DNA of 64,000 nucleotides from Acidovorax radicis N35 (GTDB taxonomy: Bacteria; Pseudomonadota; Gammaproteobacteria; Burkholderiales; Burkholderiaceae_C). Shown piece by piece: positions 9,921-17,799 of this stretch (positions within the stretch are counted from its first letter, which is position 1; every line of letters begins with the position of its first letter). Where the stretch lies: positions 62,001 through 126,000 of the forward strand of contig NZ_AFBG01000006.1 of NCBI RefSeq assembly GCF_000204195.1. The letters run 5' to 3'. The translations under genes and the position numbers were made by a program. The notes under the pieces were generated by a model. It saw only the letters and a program-made list of their open reading frames with translations, was not told the DNA's origin and searched no databases.

Positions 9921-10847
9921 ATGCAAGCACACCCTCAAGCCCTTCCCTTTGACCCGGCCACACTGCCCGGCCTGTCTGAAAAGCTGCTGCGCAGCCACCA
10001 CCAGAACAACTATGGCGGCGCGGTAGCGCGGCTCAACGCCATCCGGTCACAGCTGGCGGGTGTGGACTTTGCTTCGGCCCCCGGCTTTGCACTCAACGGG
10101 CTCAAGCGCGAAGAGCTGATCGCCAGCAACTCCATGCTGCTGCACGAGCTGTACTTCGCCAGCCTGGGCGGCCAGGGCGCGGCACCGGCGCCCGGCATGG
10201 CACTGGCCCTGGCGGCCAGCTTTGGCAGCCCGGAGCGCTGGCGCGAGGAATTCGTCGCCATGGGCAAGGCCCTGGGCGGCGGTTCGGGCTGGGTGCTGCT
10301 GGTGTTCCAGCCGCGCGATGGCACGCTCGTCAACCAGTGGGCCGCCGACCACACCCAGGTGGCAGCGGGAGGTGTGCCCATCCTCGCACTGGACATGTAC
10401 GAGCATGCCTACCACCTCGACCACGGCGCAGCAGCGGGTGCCTATGTGGATGCCTTCATGGCAAACATCCACTGGGCCGCCGTCTATGAGCGCTACCAGC
10501 ATGCGGTACACGCCGCGAGCGAAGGGCTGCAAGCGTCCATCCAGGACGCGCAAGCGGCCGCGCAACTGATTGATGTGCGCCGCGCCGGTGTGTACGAGGC
10601 GGCCACCACGGCCATCCCCAACGCCCGCTGGCGCGACCCTACCGCCATCGACACATGGGCCCCCGAGCTGTCTGCCAGCGAAGGCGTGGTGGTGTATTGC
10701 GTCTATGGCCATGAAGTCGGCCGCTCGACCGCGTTGCGCTTGCGCGCAGCGGGCTTCAACGCGCGTTTTCTGCAAGGTGGCATGGACGGCTGGGTCGCGT
10801 CGGGCCAGCCCGTGCAGCCCAAAACGGCGGTGGCGCCGGCCGTTTAG
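9921..10847 (+). CDS. Superoxide dismutase (ChrC)-rhodanese (ChrE)-like fusion protein
   Basis: A 308-residue cytoplasmic protein joining an Fe/Mn-SOD-like domain (~5-195) to a rhodanese domain (~212-298). The four SOD metal ligands are present (His26, His75, Asp158, His162), but the second-shell residues equivalent to human MnSOD His30 and Tyr34 are Asn30 and Ala34. The rhodanese loop has a candidate catalytic Cys260 in 'VVYCVYGHEVGRS'. In Cupriavidus chr operons, ChrC (SOD) and ChrE (rhodanese) are separate proteins; here they appear as one chain. GCAGGAG lies upstream of the ATG. The gap after chrA is 34 bases, so it is the third gene of the chr operon. Its end overlaps the convergent next gene by four bases. 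Confidence 0.88.
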   Translation: MQAHPQALPFDPATLPGLSEKLLRSHHQNNYGGAVARLNAIRSQLAGVDFASAPGFALNGLKREELIASNSMLLHELYFASLGGQGAAPAPGMALALAASFGSPERWREEFVAMGKALGGGSGWVLLVFQPRDGTLVNQWAADHTQVAAGGVPILALDMYEHAYHLDHGAAAGAYVDAFMANIHWAAVYERYQHAVHAASEGLQASIQDAQAAAQLIDVRRAGVYEAATTAIPNARWRDPTAIDTWAPELSASEGVVVYCVYGHEVGRSTALRLRAAGFNARFLQGGMDGWVASGQPVQPKTAVAPAV

Positions 10848-11293
10848 TGCCCTGTCTGGGGCGCCATGCGCCGCTGCACTTCGGCCGACAGGTGGGCGAG
10901 TGCGGGCAGCGGCCGCACAAACACTTCCAGGGTGGTGATGCGGCCCTGCCCATCCAATTGCAGACGGTCCACACCCCGTACGGTGTGGGGCCCCATTTGG
11001 CCTTCAAAGGCCAGGGCCAGCTGCCGCCCGTCCTCGCTCCACAGGCAATCACCATAGGCAAACCGGTCGTACAGGCTGAAGGCCAGACCCAAGACCCCGC
11101 CCACGGCGCCTGCGCCGTGCAGTGGTTGGTCGTCCAGCGGCGAATGCAGCAGCACCTCGGGGTGAAGCAAGCTCCCCACTGCACTGAAGTCACCCGAGGC
11201 AAACATATGGCGCCATGCAGCCAGGGTGCGCACGGTGGCTGGGGCTGGAGAAGGAGAAATCCCCGGGTTCAGGGATGGCAGAGAGGTTGTCAT
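10844..11293 (-). CDS. SnoaL/NTF2-like small cone-shaped-barrel protein
   Basis: A 149-residue single-domain protein. 'TLAAWRHMFASGDFSAVGSL' with 'LLHPEVLLHSP' is the usual start of SnoaL/NTF2-like folds, followed by alternating strands ending in 'TTLEVFVRPLPAL'. Such proteins bind or isomerise small hydrophobic ligands; the ligand here is unknown. The ATG at 11293 has AAGGA seven bases upstream. It is divergent from the MmyB-like regulator next to it, a common arrangement for a regulator and its target. Confidence 0.75.
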   Translation of the reverse strand: MTTSLPSLNPGISPSPAPATVRTLAAWRHMFASGDFSAVGSLLHPEVLLHSPLDDQPLHGAGAVGGVLGLAFSLYDRFAYGDCLWSEDGRQLALAFEGQMGPHTVRGVDRLQLDGQGRITTLEVFVRPLPALAHLSAEVQRRMAPQTGH

Positions 11294-11409
11294 GGCAGTG
11301 TCCTTGGGCTGGGGTGGAAAGAGCCGTGAATCCTCGCGGTGCCGGGTCATGCGCGCAATCACCTCCGAGGTCATAAAACCCATGGCACCTTGTGCCACCA
11401 TCGGTGTCC

Positions 11410-12234
11410 ATGTCACCCGTCGCCCCTGCAGCCTCCGACACCACCCCTGCGCGCATCGGCAGTCTGCTGCGGGCACTGCGCGTGCGGCGGCGCCAGAGCC
11501 AGTTGGCGCTGGCCATGGACACGGGTGTGTCCCAGCGCCACCTGAGTTGCCTGGAGACCGGCAAGGCCCAGCCCAGCCAGCCCATGCTGCTGGCGTTGCT
11601 GGATGCGCTGGGTGTGCCTTTGGCGGAACGCAACCAGGCACTGATGGCGGCAGGGTTTGCGCCCCGCTACCCCCGCAGCGACTGGTCCGCCCAAGGCCTG
11701 GCCCCGGTGCGCGAGGCCTTGCACCGCCTGCTGGTGGCCCACGAGCCCGCGCCCGCAATGCTGCTGGACGCGCAATGGAACCTTCTGGAAATCAACGCCG
11801 CCGTGCCTGCGCTGATGCGCCTCATCGGTTTTTCGCCCCCAGCCGCCGAAGGCGCGGAGCCCTTGAACTTGCTGGATCTTCTGCTCGGGCCGCAGGGGCT
11901 GAAGCCCTGGCTGGTCGACGCCCCGCGCATTGCCCAGGCGGTGCGTCGGCGTGCGGGCGCCGAGGCGCCATTCAACCCTGCCCTGGCCCACCGCCTTCAG
12001 GCGCTGCCCGAAGAAACCCGGCACCGCAGCGGCCAGCCCAGTGCCGAGCTATCACCACCGGACTCGCCCGTGCTCCTGCTGCAATTGCGTTCCCAGGCAG
12101 GCGTATTGAGCTTTATCTCCGCCACCACCACCCTCGGATCACCGCTGGACGTGACGTTGGACTCATTGCGCATCGACCACCTGCTGCCAGCGGACAGCGC
12201 CACCCGCACAGCGCTGGAGCATGCGCTCCCATAG
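11410..12234 (+). CDS. XRE-family transcriptional regulator with MmyB-like ligand-binding domain
   Basis: About 274 residues. The N-terminal helix-turn-helix is seen in 'IGSLLRALRVRRRQSQLALA' and 'VSQRHLSCLETGKAQPS'. The rest resembles the PAS-like MLTR domain ('EPAPAMLLDAQWNLLEINAA', 'LLQLRSQAGVLSFIS'), thought to bind fatty-acid-like or other hydrophobic ligands. It probably controls the divergent SnoaL-like gene 116 bases away. The ATG at 11410 is preferred over a GTG at 11392; neither has a clear ribosome site. Confidence 0.82.
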   Translation: MSPVAPAASDTTPARIGSLLRALRVRRRQSQLALAMDTGVSQRHLSCLETGKAQPSQPMLLALLDALGVPLAERNQALMAAGFAPRYPRSDWSAQGLAPVREALHRLLVAHEPAPAMLLDAQWNLLEINAAVPALMRLIGFSPPAAEGAEPLNLLDLLLGPQGLKPWLVDAPRIAQAVRRRAGAEAPFNPALAHRLQALPEETRHRSGQPSAELSPPDSPVLLLQLRSQAGVLSFISATTTLGSPLDVTLDSLRIDHLLPADSATRTALEHALP

Positions 12235-12261
12235 CAGGGGATTCCGCTCATTTTTGCCCGT

Positions 12262-12312
12262 TTGCTATAATTTTTATAGCTATTTGCGCTTTACTGGAAA
12301 GCGCCAGCGGCC
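12262..12312. repeat. Dispersed palindromic repeat, copy 2
   Basis: The sequence TATAATTTTTATAGCTATTTGCGCTTTACTGGAAAGCGCC (shown only as landmark pieces: TAGCTATTTGCGCTTTA and AAAGCGCC) is a reverse-oriented family member. It lies between the MmyB-like regulator and a relic region that resembles the 17.03-17.20 kb segment. Confidence 0.75.
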
Positions 12313-12330
12313 AAAAAAACCCAAGATCAG

Positions 12331-12432
12331 CTACTTGATCAGCCCAAGCACGTCCTTGAACGCCGGGTGCTCGCTGCTGCCCAGCCATTCAAACGCGACC
12401 ATCTCGGTCGTCACCAGCTCGGCGCCCGCGCG
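12331..12432 (-). pseudogene. Relic of the C-terminus of an isochorismatase-like hydrolase
   Basis: The reverse strand encodes 'AGAELVTTEMVAFEWLGSSE' and 'HPAFKDVLGLIK', nearly identical to the last 33 residues of the intact hydrolase at 17.1-17.7 kb. By eye the DNA is close to 90% identical over about 100 bases (12331-12432 against 17103-17204). No upstream part of the gene is present: the reading frame runs into unrelated sequence at 12432. This is a duplicated, truncated 3' end, with a dispersed repeat beside both copies. Confidence 0.8.
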
Positions 12433-12453
12433 AAGCAGGCACCAAAGCTCTAA

Positions 12454-12516
12454 TTTTCCGCAAGCTGGCCTGGACGGCTGGGTCACGTCGGGACAGCCGG
12501 TGCTGCCAAAAGATTG
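12454..12516 (+). pseudogene. Relic of a rhodanese-domain C-terminus
   Basis: The plus strand encodes 'AGLDGWVTSGQPVLPKD', matching the end of the SOD-rhodanese fusion (GMDGWVASGQPVQPK, about 10770-10820). The DNA starting TTTTCCGCAAG resembles TTTTCTGCAAG there. It is cut off upstream at about 12450, right beside the truncated hydrolase relic, so the two remnants meet head to head. The rest of 12235-12652 (over 400 bases) holds only these relics and a repeat. Confidence 0.7.
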
Positions 12517-12652
12517 CGGCGCCGCCTGTTTGAATTGGGTGCCGCGCCTGCGCGCGTGCATCGGCACCAGCCGCTAACATCCATGTCAAAAGCGAGGGAC
12601 ACTGGGACGATCCAGCGTCATCGACCGCCCCATGGAGGAGCGCAAACAACAC

Positions 12653-13579
12653 ATGGCGAAGAACCATCCAGATGCAGTTGCAGATACGGACGATGGAGCA
12701 ATACACCCCGACACGCGTACGTCGCTATTCCTGCCTTCACCCTTGCTGGCAGATTGCGTGTGTGCTTATGTGGGGCGCGACACCCTGGGCGCCCAACTGA
12801 GTCCCAAACAGAGCTTCAGTCATTTGCCGGTGTCTCCCCTGGTCAGTATTGTTTGGTTGATTCAGGGCGGTAGATCATCAATGCACATTGAGGGCGATGA
12901 ACTCCCCCCATCGTCAAGGCGGGTGGTCTTGCGCGGCCCTCGCGCACGACCCAGTGTTTGGCAGGACCGCGGCCCTGCCGCAGTATTTTCACTGACCCTA
13001 TTCCCCGACGCATTTCATGCACTGACCAAGCTGAATGTAGCCAGTTTGCTGGACCAGGCGAAGAGCTTGCAATCTGTACTTGACAAAGAGTGGCAGAAGA
13101 TGGCCGTCGCAGTTTTGAAGGCCAGCGATGACTTGGCACGCATTCAAATTGTCGAAGCATTTTTAATGCCGCGCTGGACACCGTTGCGTGTTCAGCAGCC
13201 CGAGACAATGCTGTCGGATGGATTGACGTTGTTCAATGACTGGGTTGATGCTGCAGCATTGCGTGCGTCTGCATCAATGCCCACACACAGCACGCGCCAG
13301 CGGGAGCGGCTGACAAAAGGAAAACTGGGACTTCCCCTGCGAGCACTCCACGGACTGGTGCGCATGGAGTCAACGTTGACCCGAGGACACACGTCCAACG
13401 CGTTTGGTGGCCAGTCTTTGGTGGATGTGGCCCACACAATGGGATTCTCTGACCAAGCGCATTTTTCCCGAGAAGTGAAGCGTTTTTCAGGTTTGAGCCC
13501 CACCGAATTGCAACGGGCCATCGAGACCCAGGAATCCTACTGGCCCTACCGCTTGAGGCAGGCGCTGAAGCTGCGTTGA
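12653..13579 (+). CDS. AraC-family transcriptional regulator
   Basis: About 308 residues. The C-terminal AraC DNA-binding domain is visible in 'LVDVAHTMGFSDQAHFSREV' and 'RFSGLSPTEL'. The N-terminal part ('LLADCVCAYVGRD', 'PVSPLVSIVWLIQGG') resembles the uncharacterised sensory domain found in many AraC regulators of this type. A GGAGGAG sits about 11 bases before the ATG at 12653; an ATG at 12632 is the alternative start. The DNA is less GC-rich than the flanks. It precedes the lipoprotein gene and may control it, which is inference. Confidence 0.85.
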   Translation: MAKNHPDAVADTDDGAIHPDTRTSLFLPSPLLADCVCAYVGRDTLGAQLSPKQSFSHLPVSPLVSIVWLIQGGRSSMHIEGDELPPSSRRVVLRGPRARPSVWQDRGPAAVFSLTLFPDAFHALTKLNVASLLDQAKSLQSVLDKEWQKMAVAVLKASDDLARIQIVEAFLMPRWTPLRVQQPETMLSDGLTLFNDWVDAAALRASASMPTHSTRQRERLTKGKLGLPLRALHGLVRMESTLTRGHTSNAFGGQSLVDVAHTMGFSDQAHFSREVKRFSGLSPTELQRAIETQESYWPYRLRQALKLR

Positions 13580-13670
13580 TAGCCCAGGGCCCTGCCCGCT
13601 GGCGTGTACGTGCGCCGCCAATGTCGTTTCGATTCAAGACCGCATTCCCGCAGCTCCGTAGCATCCGTGG

Positions 13671-13695
13671 CTTTTGTTTGACCAGCGAACAAAAG
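13671..13695. promoter_or_regulatory. Inverted repeat in the gap before the Fn3 lipoprotein
   Basis: A perfect 8-bp inverted repeat CTTTTGTT / AACAAAAG separated by nine bases. It lies in the 295-base gap between the AraC gene and the lipoprotein gene, and could be an operator or a terminator for the AraC gene. I see no other feature in this gap. Confidence 0.35.
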
Positions 13696-13874
13696 GTGTT
13701 CGGTCATGCGCCCATATTCGGCCGCGTTGGTTTTGAGAAATTGAAAATTGCATTGCTGCTATTCACCAACCAGACCATGGTCGGCGCCAGATCCGTCGGG
13801 GCCGCATATCCATTGCGCGTGCACGCTCGCAATCCCCCACCCATTTTCAAAAAATTCACATCAAAAGGGTACTG

Positions 13875-16439
13875 ATGCAGCGCGCTTTCGTTAAACCGGC
13901 ATGGACCATGGCTTTGGGAATCAGTGTCCTTCTGATGACAGGCTGCGGCGGCGGCAGCGGTCCTTCTGATACGGGCACTCCACCCCCGCCTACCGTTGTG
14001 GTGTCTCCCGACCCTTCCGCAGTGCCCGGCAGCCCGGCAGCACCAGATACGGCGGACACCACTGCACCGAGCGCTCCGGGAGCATTCACTGCAAGCAGCA
14101 CCAGCGAAAGCATATCCATAGGCTGGCTGGCCAGCACCGACAACGTCGGAGTCATCGGCTACGAGATTTGGCGCAACGGTAGGCGCCTTCAGGCCACCCC
14201 AGGGGATCAGACCACCTTTCAGGACAACGGGTTGACAGCCGGCACCACCTACACCTACGCGGTGCGCGCCGTGGATGCCGCAGGCAATTTTTCTGCGTTT
14301 GGCGGGAATCTGAATGTGAGCACACTGGCCCCCGCCAGCCCTGTTGATACCGCCCCGCCCAGCGCACCTACTGCGCCCGCGGCAAGCCAAGTCACCGCGA
14401 CAAGCCTGACTCTCAGTTGGGGGGCGAGCAGCGACAACACAGGCGTCGTTCGCTACGAGGTGTACCGCAATGGCACCACCTTGCTCGGCAGCACAGCCCA
14501 AACATTCCTTGTATTGACCGGCTTGACGGCCAACACGACATATTCTTTGACCGTCAAGGCCTTTGATGCTGCAGGCAATGCCTCGGTCGCCAGCATCACA
14601 GTCGTGGTCAGTACGGCAGCAGCACCAGCAAAACCCGTAACGCCTGTAACCCCGGTGCCTGACACCACGGCCCCGAGCGTACCGGCTGGTTTGGCGGCAA
14701 GCAATGTCGCCAGCACCAGCCTGACGGTCAGCTGGACGGCCAGTACGGACAATGTTGGTGTAGTGGCTTACAAGGTATACCGCGACGGCGCGCTGGTCGG
14801 ATCAACCAATACCACCAGCTTCACGTTGACCGGTCTGACCGCCTCCACCAGCTATGCGATTGCAGTTAGAGCGGTCGATGCGGCGGCCAATGCGTCTGCG
14901 GCAAGTGCTGCGCTCAACGTCAGCACAGGCTCGGCCACACCCCCAACCGGCCCAACCGGCGGCTATCCCGTGTCGGTGATTGGTCCGGTGGAGATCATCA
15001 GCTGGGCACCGGCTACCGCCTACCCTGGCGTGCCCTACCGCTACCGCGTTGGGGTCATAGGGGGGCAGGCACCGTACACCTATTCGGTCGTCACCGCACC
15101 GTCAGGTGTGACCATCGCAGCAAGCACGGGAGATCTGTCGTGGACAGCACCCGCCAGTGCGGCAAGTCCTGTTTCCATCAAGCTGCGGGCCACCGATTCG
15201 CTGGGCGCGGCTGTCGACCAAACGTTCAGTGTGCAAGTCACCAGCAGCGGCTTCTACTTTGTATCGCCCACCGGCAATGACAGCACCGGCACCGGAACAC
15301 TGGCCTCTCCCTGGAAGACCATCGCCCATGCCCTTACAAAAGGAGCGACTGGCGACACCTTGTATGTGCGTGGTGGCAGCTATACCGGCGGCTTTGACTT
15401 TGTGGCCGGCAAGATCACGCGCATCGTGGGCTACCCCGTCGATGCCATGCCAGCCATCGACTTGAACTTCACCAATATCAACCCGCGTTCCTCGCGCACC
15501 TGGGTGGAGGGGCTGGAGATTTTCAACTTCAGCCACCACGGCTTTCATGTCGACGGCAGCCAGAGCGACCTTGTCTTTCGGCGCAACCACATGCACCACC
15601 TGTACGACCCCAGCCAGTCCGAGAACCCGTCATTCATTTTCTTTGCGGACAACCAGTACTACGACCGCATCATCATCCAGGACAACATCTTCCACGACCT
15701 GTTTGACCGCGGATCGGGCCTTCACGGCGATACAACGGCCAACTACCACGGCGGCGCGTCCGTCATGTACAACGTACGCAGTGCACTGGTTGAAAACAAC
15801 GAGGTCTGGGCAATTGACGGTCCCTGCTTCAAGGACAAGGACAACGGCCAGCGCAACACCTTCCGGGGCAACTACTTCCACGACTGTGCGTCGGGCGCGA
15901 TCCATTTGGCCAGCCAATACACGCAGGACCGCATAGAGGTGTCCTGGAATGTGCTGATCGGCGGCGTGTCGATTGGACAGCAGCCCGGCTACATACGCGA
16001 CATCGACATACGCCACAACACCCTGTTGGGAAGCATTGAATTCGGATGCGTGGTGGGCGATCCGAATAGCAAGAATTTCATCGTTCGAGACAATATTCTC
16101 GTTCCCGACAATTTCTTTGCCTACGCATCCATCAACTGCAAGTTCCCTGACAACACCCTGGATCTGTCGTCACAAAACAAGACGCTGAGCGCGGAAGGCA
16201 GCTTTGACTACAACCTTGTTGACTCGTCATATGCCCATGTATTTGGCTATGGCTGGTATGCCACCAATCTGGACTGGTCTACGTGGCGCACCACCTACGG
16301 CAAAGACGCGCACTCCAAAAAAACTACCGCGCAACTTACCAGTGTGAGCCTTAAAGACTATCGCCCCAAGGCCACTTCGGCCGCTTGCGGCGCCGCATCT
16401 GACGGACGCGCAATGGGAGCGTTGGCGTGCGCGCCTTGA
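13875..16439 (+). CDS. Large lipoprotein: three fibronectin type III repeats, Ig-like domain, parallel beta-helix
   Basis: An 854-residue exported protein. The N-terminus 'MALGISVLLMTGCGGGSG' carries a lipobox (LMTGC), so it should be a lipoprotein. Three Fn3 modules follow (about 50-155, 157-255 and 265-360), each starting with TAPS.P and containing 'STDNVGV' or 'SSDNTGV' and 'Y.V.A.DAAGN'. Next is a putative-Ig-like domain (about 370-455, 'GVPYRYRVGVIGGQAPYTYS'), then a right-handed parallel beta-helix beginning 'FYFVSPTGNDSTGTGTLASP', typical of pectate-lyase-like carbohydrate-active proteins. This suggests surface polysaccharide binding or cleavage. AAAAGGG precedes the ATG. No catalytic residues can be assigned by eye. 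Confidence 0.85.
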   Translation: MQRAFVKPAWTMALGISVLLMTGCGGGSGPSDTGTPPPPTVVVSPDPSAVPGSPAAPDTADTTAPSAPGAFTASSTSESISIGWLASTDNVGVIGYEIWRNGRRLQATPGDQTTFQDNGLTAGTTYTYAVRAVDAAGNFSAFGGNLNVSTLAPASPVDTAPPSAPTAPAASQVTATSLTLSWGASSDNTGVVRYEVYRNGTTLLGSTAQTFLVLTGLTANTTYSLTVKAFDAAGNASVASITVVVSTAAAPAKPVTPVTPVPDTTAPSVPAGLAASNVASTSLTVSWTASTDNVGVVAYKVYRDGALVGSTNTTSFTLTGLTASTSYAIAVRAVDAAANASAASAALNVSTGSATPPTGPTGGYPVSVIGPVEIISWAPATAYPGVPYRYRVGVIGGQAPYTYSVVTAPSGVTIAASTGDLSWTAPASAASPVSIKLRATDSLGAAVDQTFSVQVTSSGFYFVSPTGNDSTGTGTLASPWKTIAHALTKGATGDTLYVRGGSYTGGFDFVAGKITRIVGYPVDAMPAIDLNFTNINPRSSRTWVEGLEIFNFSHHGFHVDGSQSDLVFRRNHMHHLYDPSQSENPSFIFFADNQYYDRIIIQDNIFHDLFDRGSGLHGDTTANYHGGASVMYNVRSALVENNEVWAIDGPCFKDKDNGQRNTFRGNYFHDCASGAIHLASQYTQDRIEVSWNVLIGGVSIGQQPGYIRDIDIRHNTLLGSIEFGCVVGDPNSKNFIVRDNILVPDNFFAYASINCKFPDNTLDLSSQNKTLSAEGSFDYNLVDSSYAHVFGYGWYATNLDWSTWRTTYGKDAHSKKTTAQLTSVSLKDYRPKATSAACGAASDGRAMGALACAP

Positions 16440-16523
16440 CGGGCCATGGTTTTGGGCATCAGTCTTCTGTTAACAGCCAGACTGAACGGCCCGCCCACAT
16501 ACCGAAAGACCGAAAGCAACCCC

Positions 16524-16919
16524 ATGACACCAACCCTCACCTATTTGGCCTGGATGGCCGTCATCACCTGGCTTCTGCTGGTGGCGGCAAGCCTGATCCG
16601 TGCACGCATCTGGTCGGCCGGTGGTTTGCAAGTGGCCACCGGCAACCGTGAAGGTCTGTCTGAGCCTACGGGCCTAGCTGGCCGTGCCGAGCGCACCGCG
16701 CGCAACACGCTGGAGAACTTCGTCTTGTTTGCAGCCATTGCACTCGGTGCACATGTGGCCGGCCTCGTCAGCCCGCGCATCGAGGCCGGGGCCGCGCTGT
16801 TCTTCTGGGCCCGCGTTGTCTATGTGCCCGTGTACTACGCTGGTCTTCCTTATCTGCGCACGGGCGTGTGGCTGGTGAGCATCGCCGGGCTGGGCTTGAT
16901 GCTGAGCGCGATGCTCTGA
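16524..16919 (+). CDS. MAPEG-family membrane protein
   Basis: A 131-residue protein with four predicted membrane helices. Family features are the N-terminal helix 'YLAWMAVITWLLLVAASLIR', the loop 'LAGRAERTARNTLENFVLFA' (the ERA..N..E..P-like signature of MAPEG proteins), and 'ARVVYVPVYYAGLPYLRTGV'. MAPEG proteins include glutathione-dependent transferases; the specific activity is unknown. The ATG at 16524 is favoured because the family begins at this helix. An upstream in-frame ATG at 16446 adds 'MVLGISLLLTAR', which curiously resembles the start of the preceding lipoprotein. Confidence 0.85.
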   Translation: MTPTLTYLAWMAVITWLLLVAASLIRARIWSAGGLQVATGNREGLSEPTGLAGRAERTARNTLENFVLFAAIALGAHVAGLVSPRIEAGAALFFWARVVYVPVYYAGLPYLRTGVWLVSIAGLGLMLSAML

Positions 16920-17033
16920 ACGGGCTGCCAACGTGCGGCGCCAATCCCGGCGCCCTTGAGTTCTAGGTTTTGCGTTGAGCCCAAAAGAGCAGTGGCGCAG
17001 AGGGCGGATGGCTCCGGTCACCCTCACTCAGTC

Positions 17034-17090
17034 GCTACTATTTTTGTAGCTAATGGCGCTTGATAGATAAGCGCCCGTGGCCAAAAACAC
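17034..17090. repeat. Dispersed palindromic repeat, copy 3
   Basis: Contains GTAGCTAATGGCGCTTGAT and ATAAGCGCCCGTGGCC. It lies just downstream of the hydrolase gene's stop codon, where the hairpin could serve as its terminator. Together with the hydrolase 3' end it forms the right-hand direct repeat of the 12.26-17.2 kb block. Confidence 0.8.
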
Positions 17091-17102
17091 CAGAACTCCG
17101 GT

Positions 17103-17711
17103 TTACTTGACCAATCCCAGCACATCCTTGAAGGCCGGATGCTCACAGCTGCCCAGCCATTCAAACGCCACCATCTCGGTCGTCACCAGCTCGGCGCCCG
17201 CGCCGGCCAGGCGGTCGAATGCGGCATCGCGGTTGCGCTCAGTGCGCGAGCCGCAGGCGTCGGTCACCACCCACACTTCGAACTCGTCTTCCAGCAGGTC
17301 GAGCGCGGTTTGCAGCAGGCAGACATGGGCTTCGCAACCGGCGATCACGATGGTGCCGCGCTCGTCGCCCTGGGCTGCGGCAGGTTTTTGCAGGTGTTTG
17401 GGCAGGCTGCGCGCGTTGCCTCCCTGCTGGGGCTTTGCCGGCGGGCGCAGCCATTCGCCCAGGCCTTCCTCGGCGGCGCTGAAGTGCATCTTGGCCAGGG
17501 TTTTCTGGCACAGGGCACGCAGCGCGGCGTCGTTGGCCCCAAGGCGCGAAGGGTTCTGCTCGGTGCCCCACACGGGCACGTCCAGCATGCGGGCAATCTC
17601 GGCCAGGCGGCGGGCGTTGGCCAGCACGGCGGGGCCTTCATGGATGGCGGGCATCAGGCGCTCCTGGTAATCGACCAGGACGAGTTGGGATTCGGTGGCG
17701 TCAAGCAGCAT
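17103..17711 (-). CDS. Isochorismatase-like cysteine hydrolase
   Basis: A 202-residue protein of the isochorismatase superfamily. The catalytic triad candidates are Asp in 'SQLVLVDYQERLM', Lys in 'KTLAKMHFSA' and Cys in 'IAGCEAHVCLLQ'. The residues 'VWGTEQNPSRLG' are typical of the YcaC-like hydrolase branch. A 30-residue proline- and glutamine-rich insertion (about residues 90-115) precedes the strand with the nucleophile. The substrate is unknown; the family hydrolyses amides or vinyl ethers. The gene stands alone, with a second copy of its 3' end at 12.3 kb. Confidence 0.88.
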   Translation of the reverse strand: MLLDATESQLVLVDYQERLMPAIHEGPAVLANARRLAEIARMLDVPVWGTEQNPSRLGANDAALRALCQKTLAKMHFSAAEEGLGEWLRPPAKPQQGGNARSLPKHLQKPAAAQGDERGTIVIAGCEAHVCLLQTALDLLEDEFEVWVVTDACGSRTERNRDAAFDRLAGAGAELVTTEMVAFEWLGSCEHPAFKDVLGLVK

Positions 17712-17799
17712 GGTGGGACCGTTTCTGTGTTCGTTGAATCGCTGTGCGGGCGCAGCGTGGGAGGCAATGGTGCATTGTCGCAGCCCGTGCCCGGGGTTT

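Noticed and set aside
13576-13875. A 99-residue plus-strand frame between the AraC gene and the lipoprotein gene
   Set aside because: It starts at the AraC stop and has no ribosome site or domain; a 25-base inverted repeat lies inside it, which suggests a regulatory gap.
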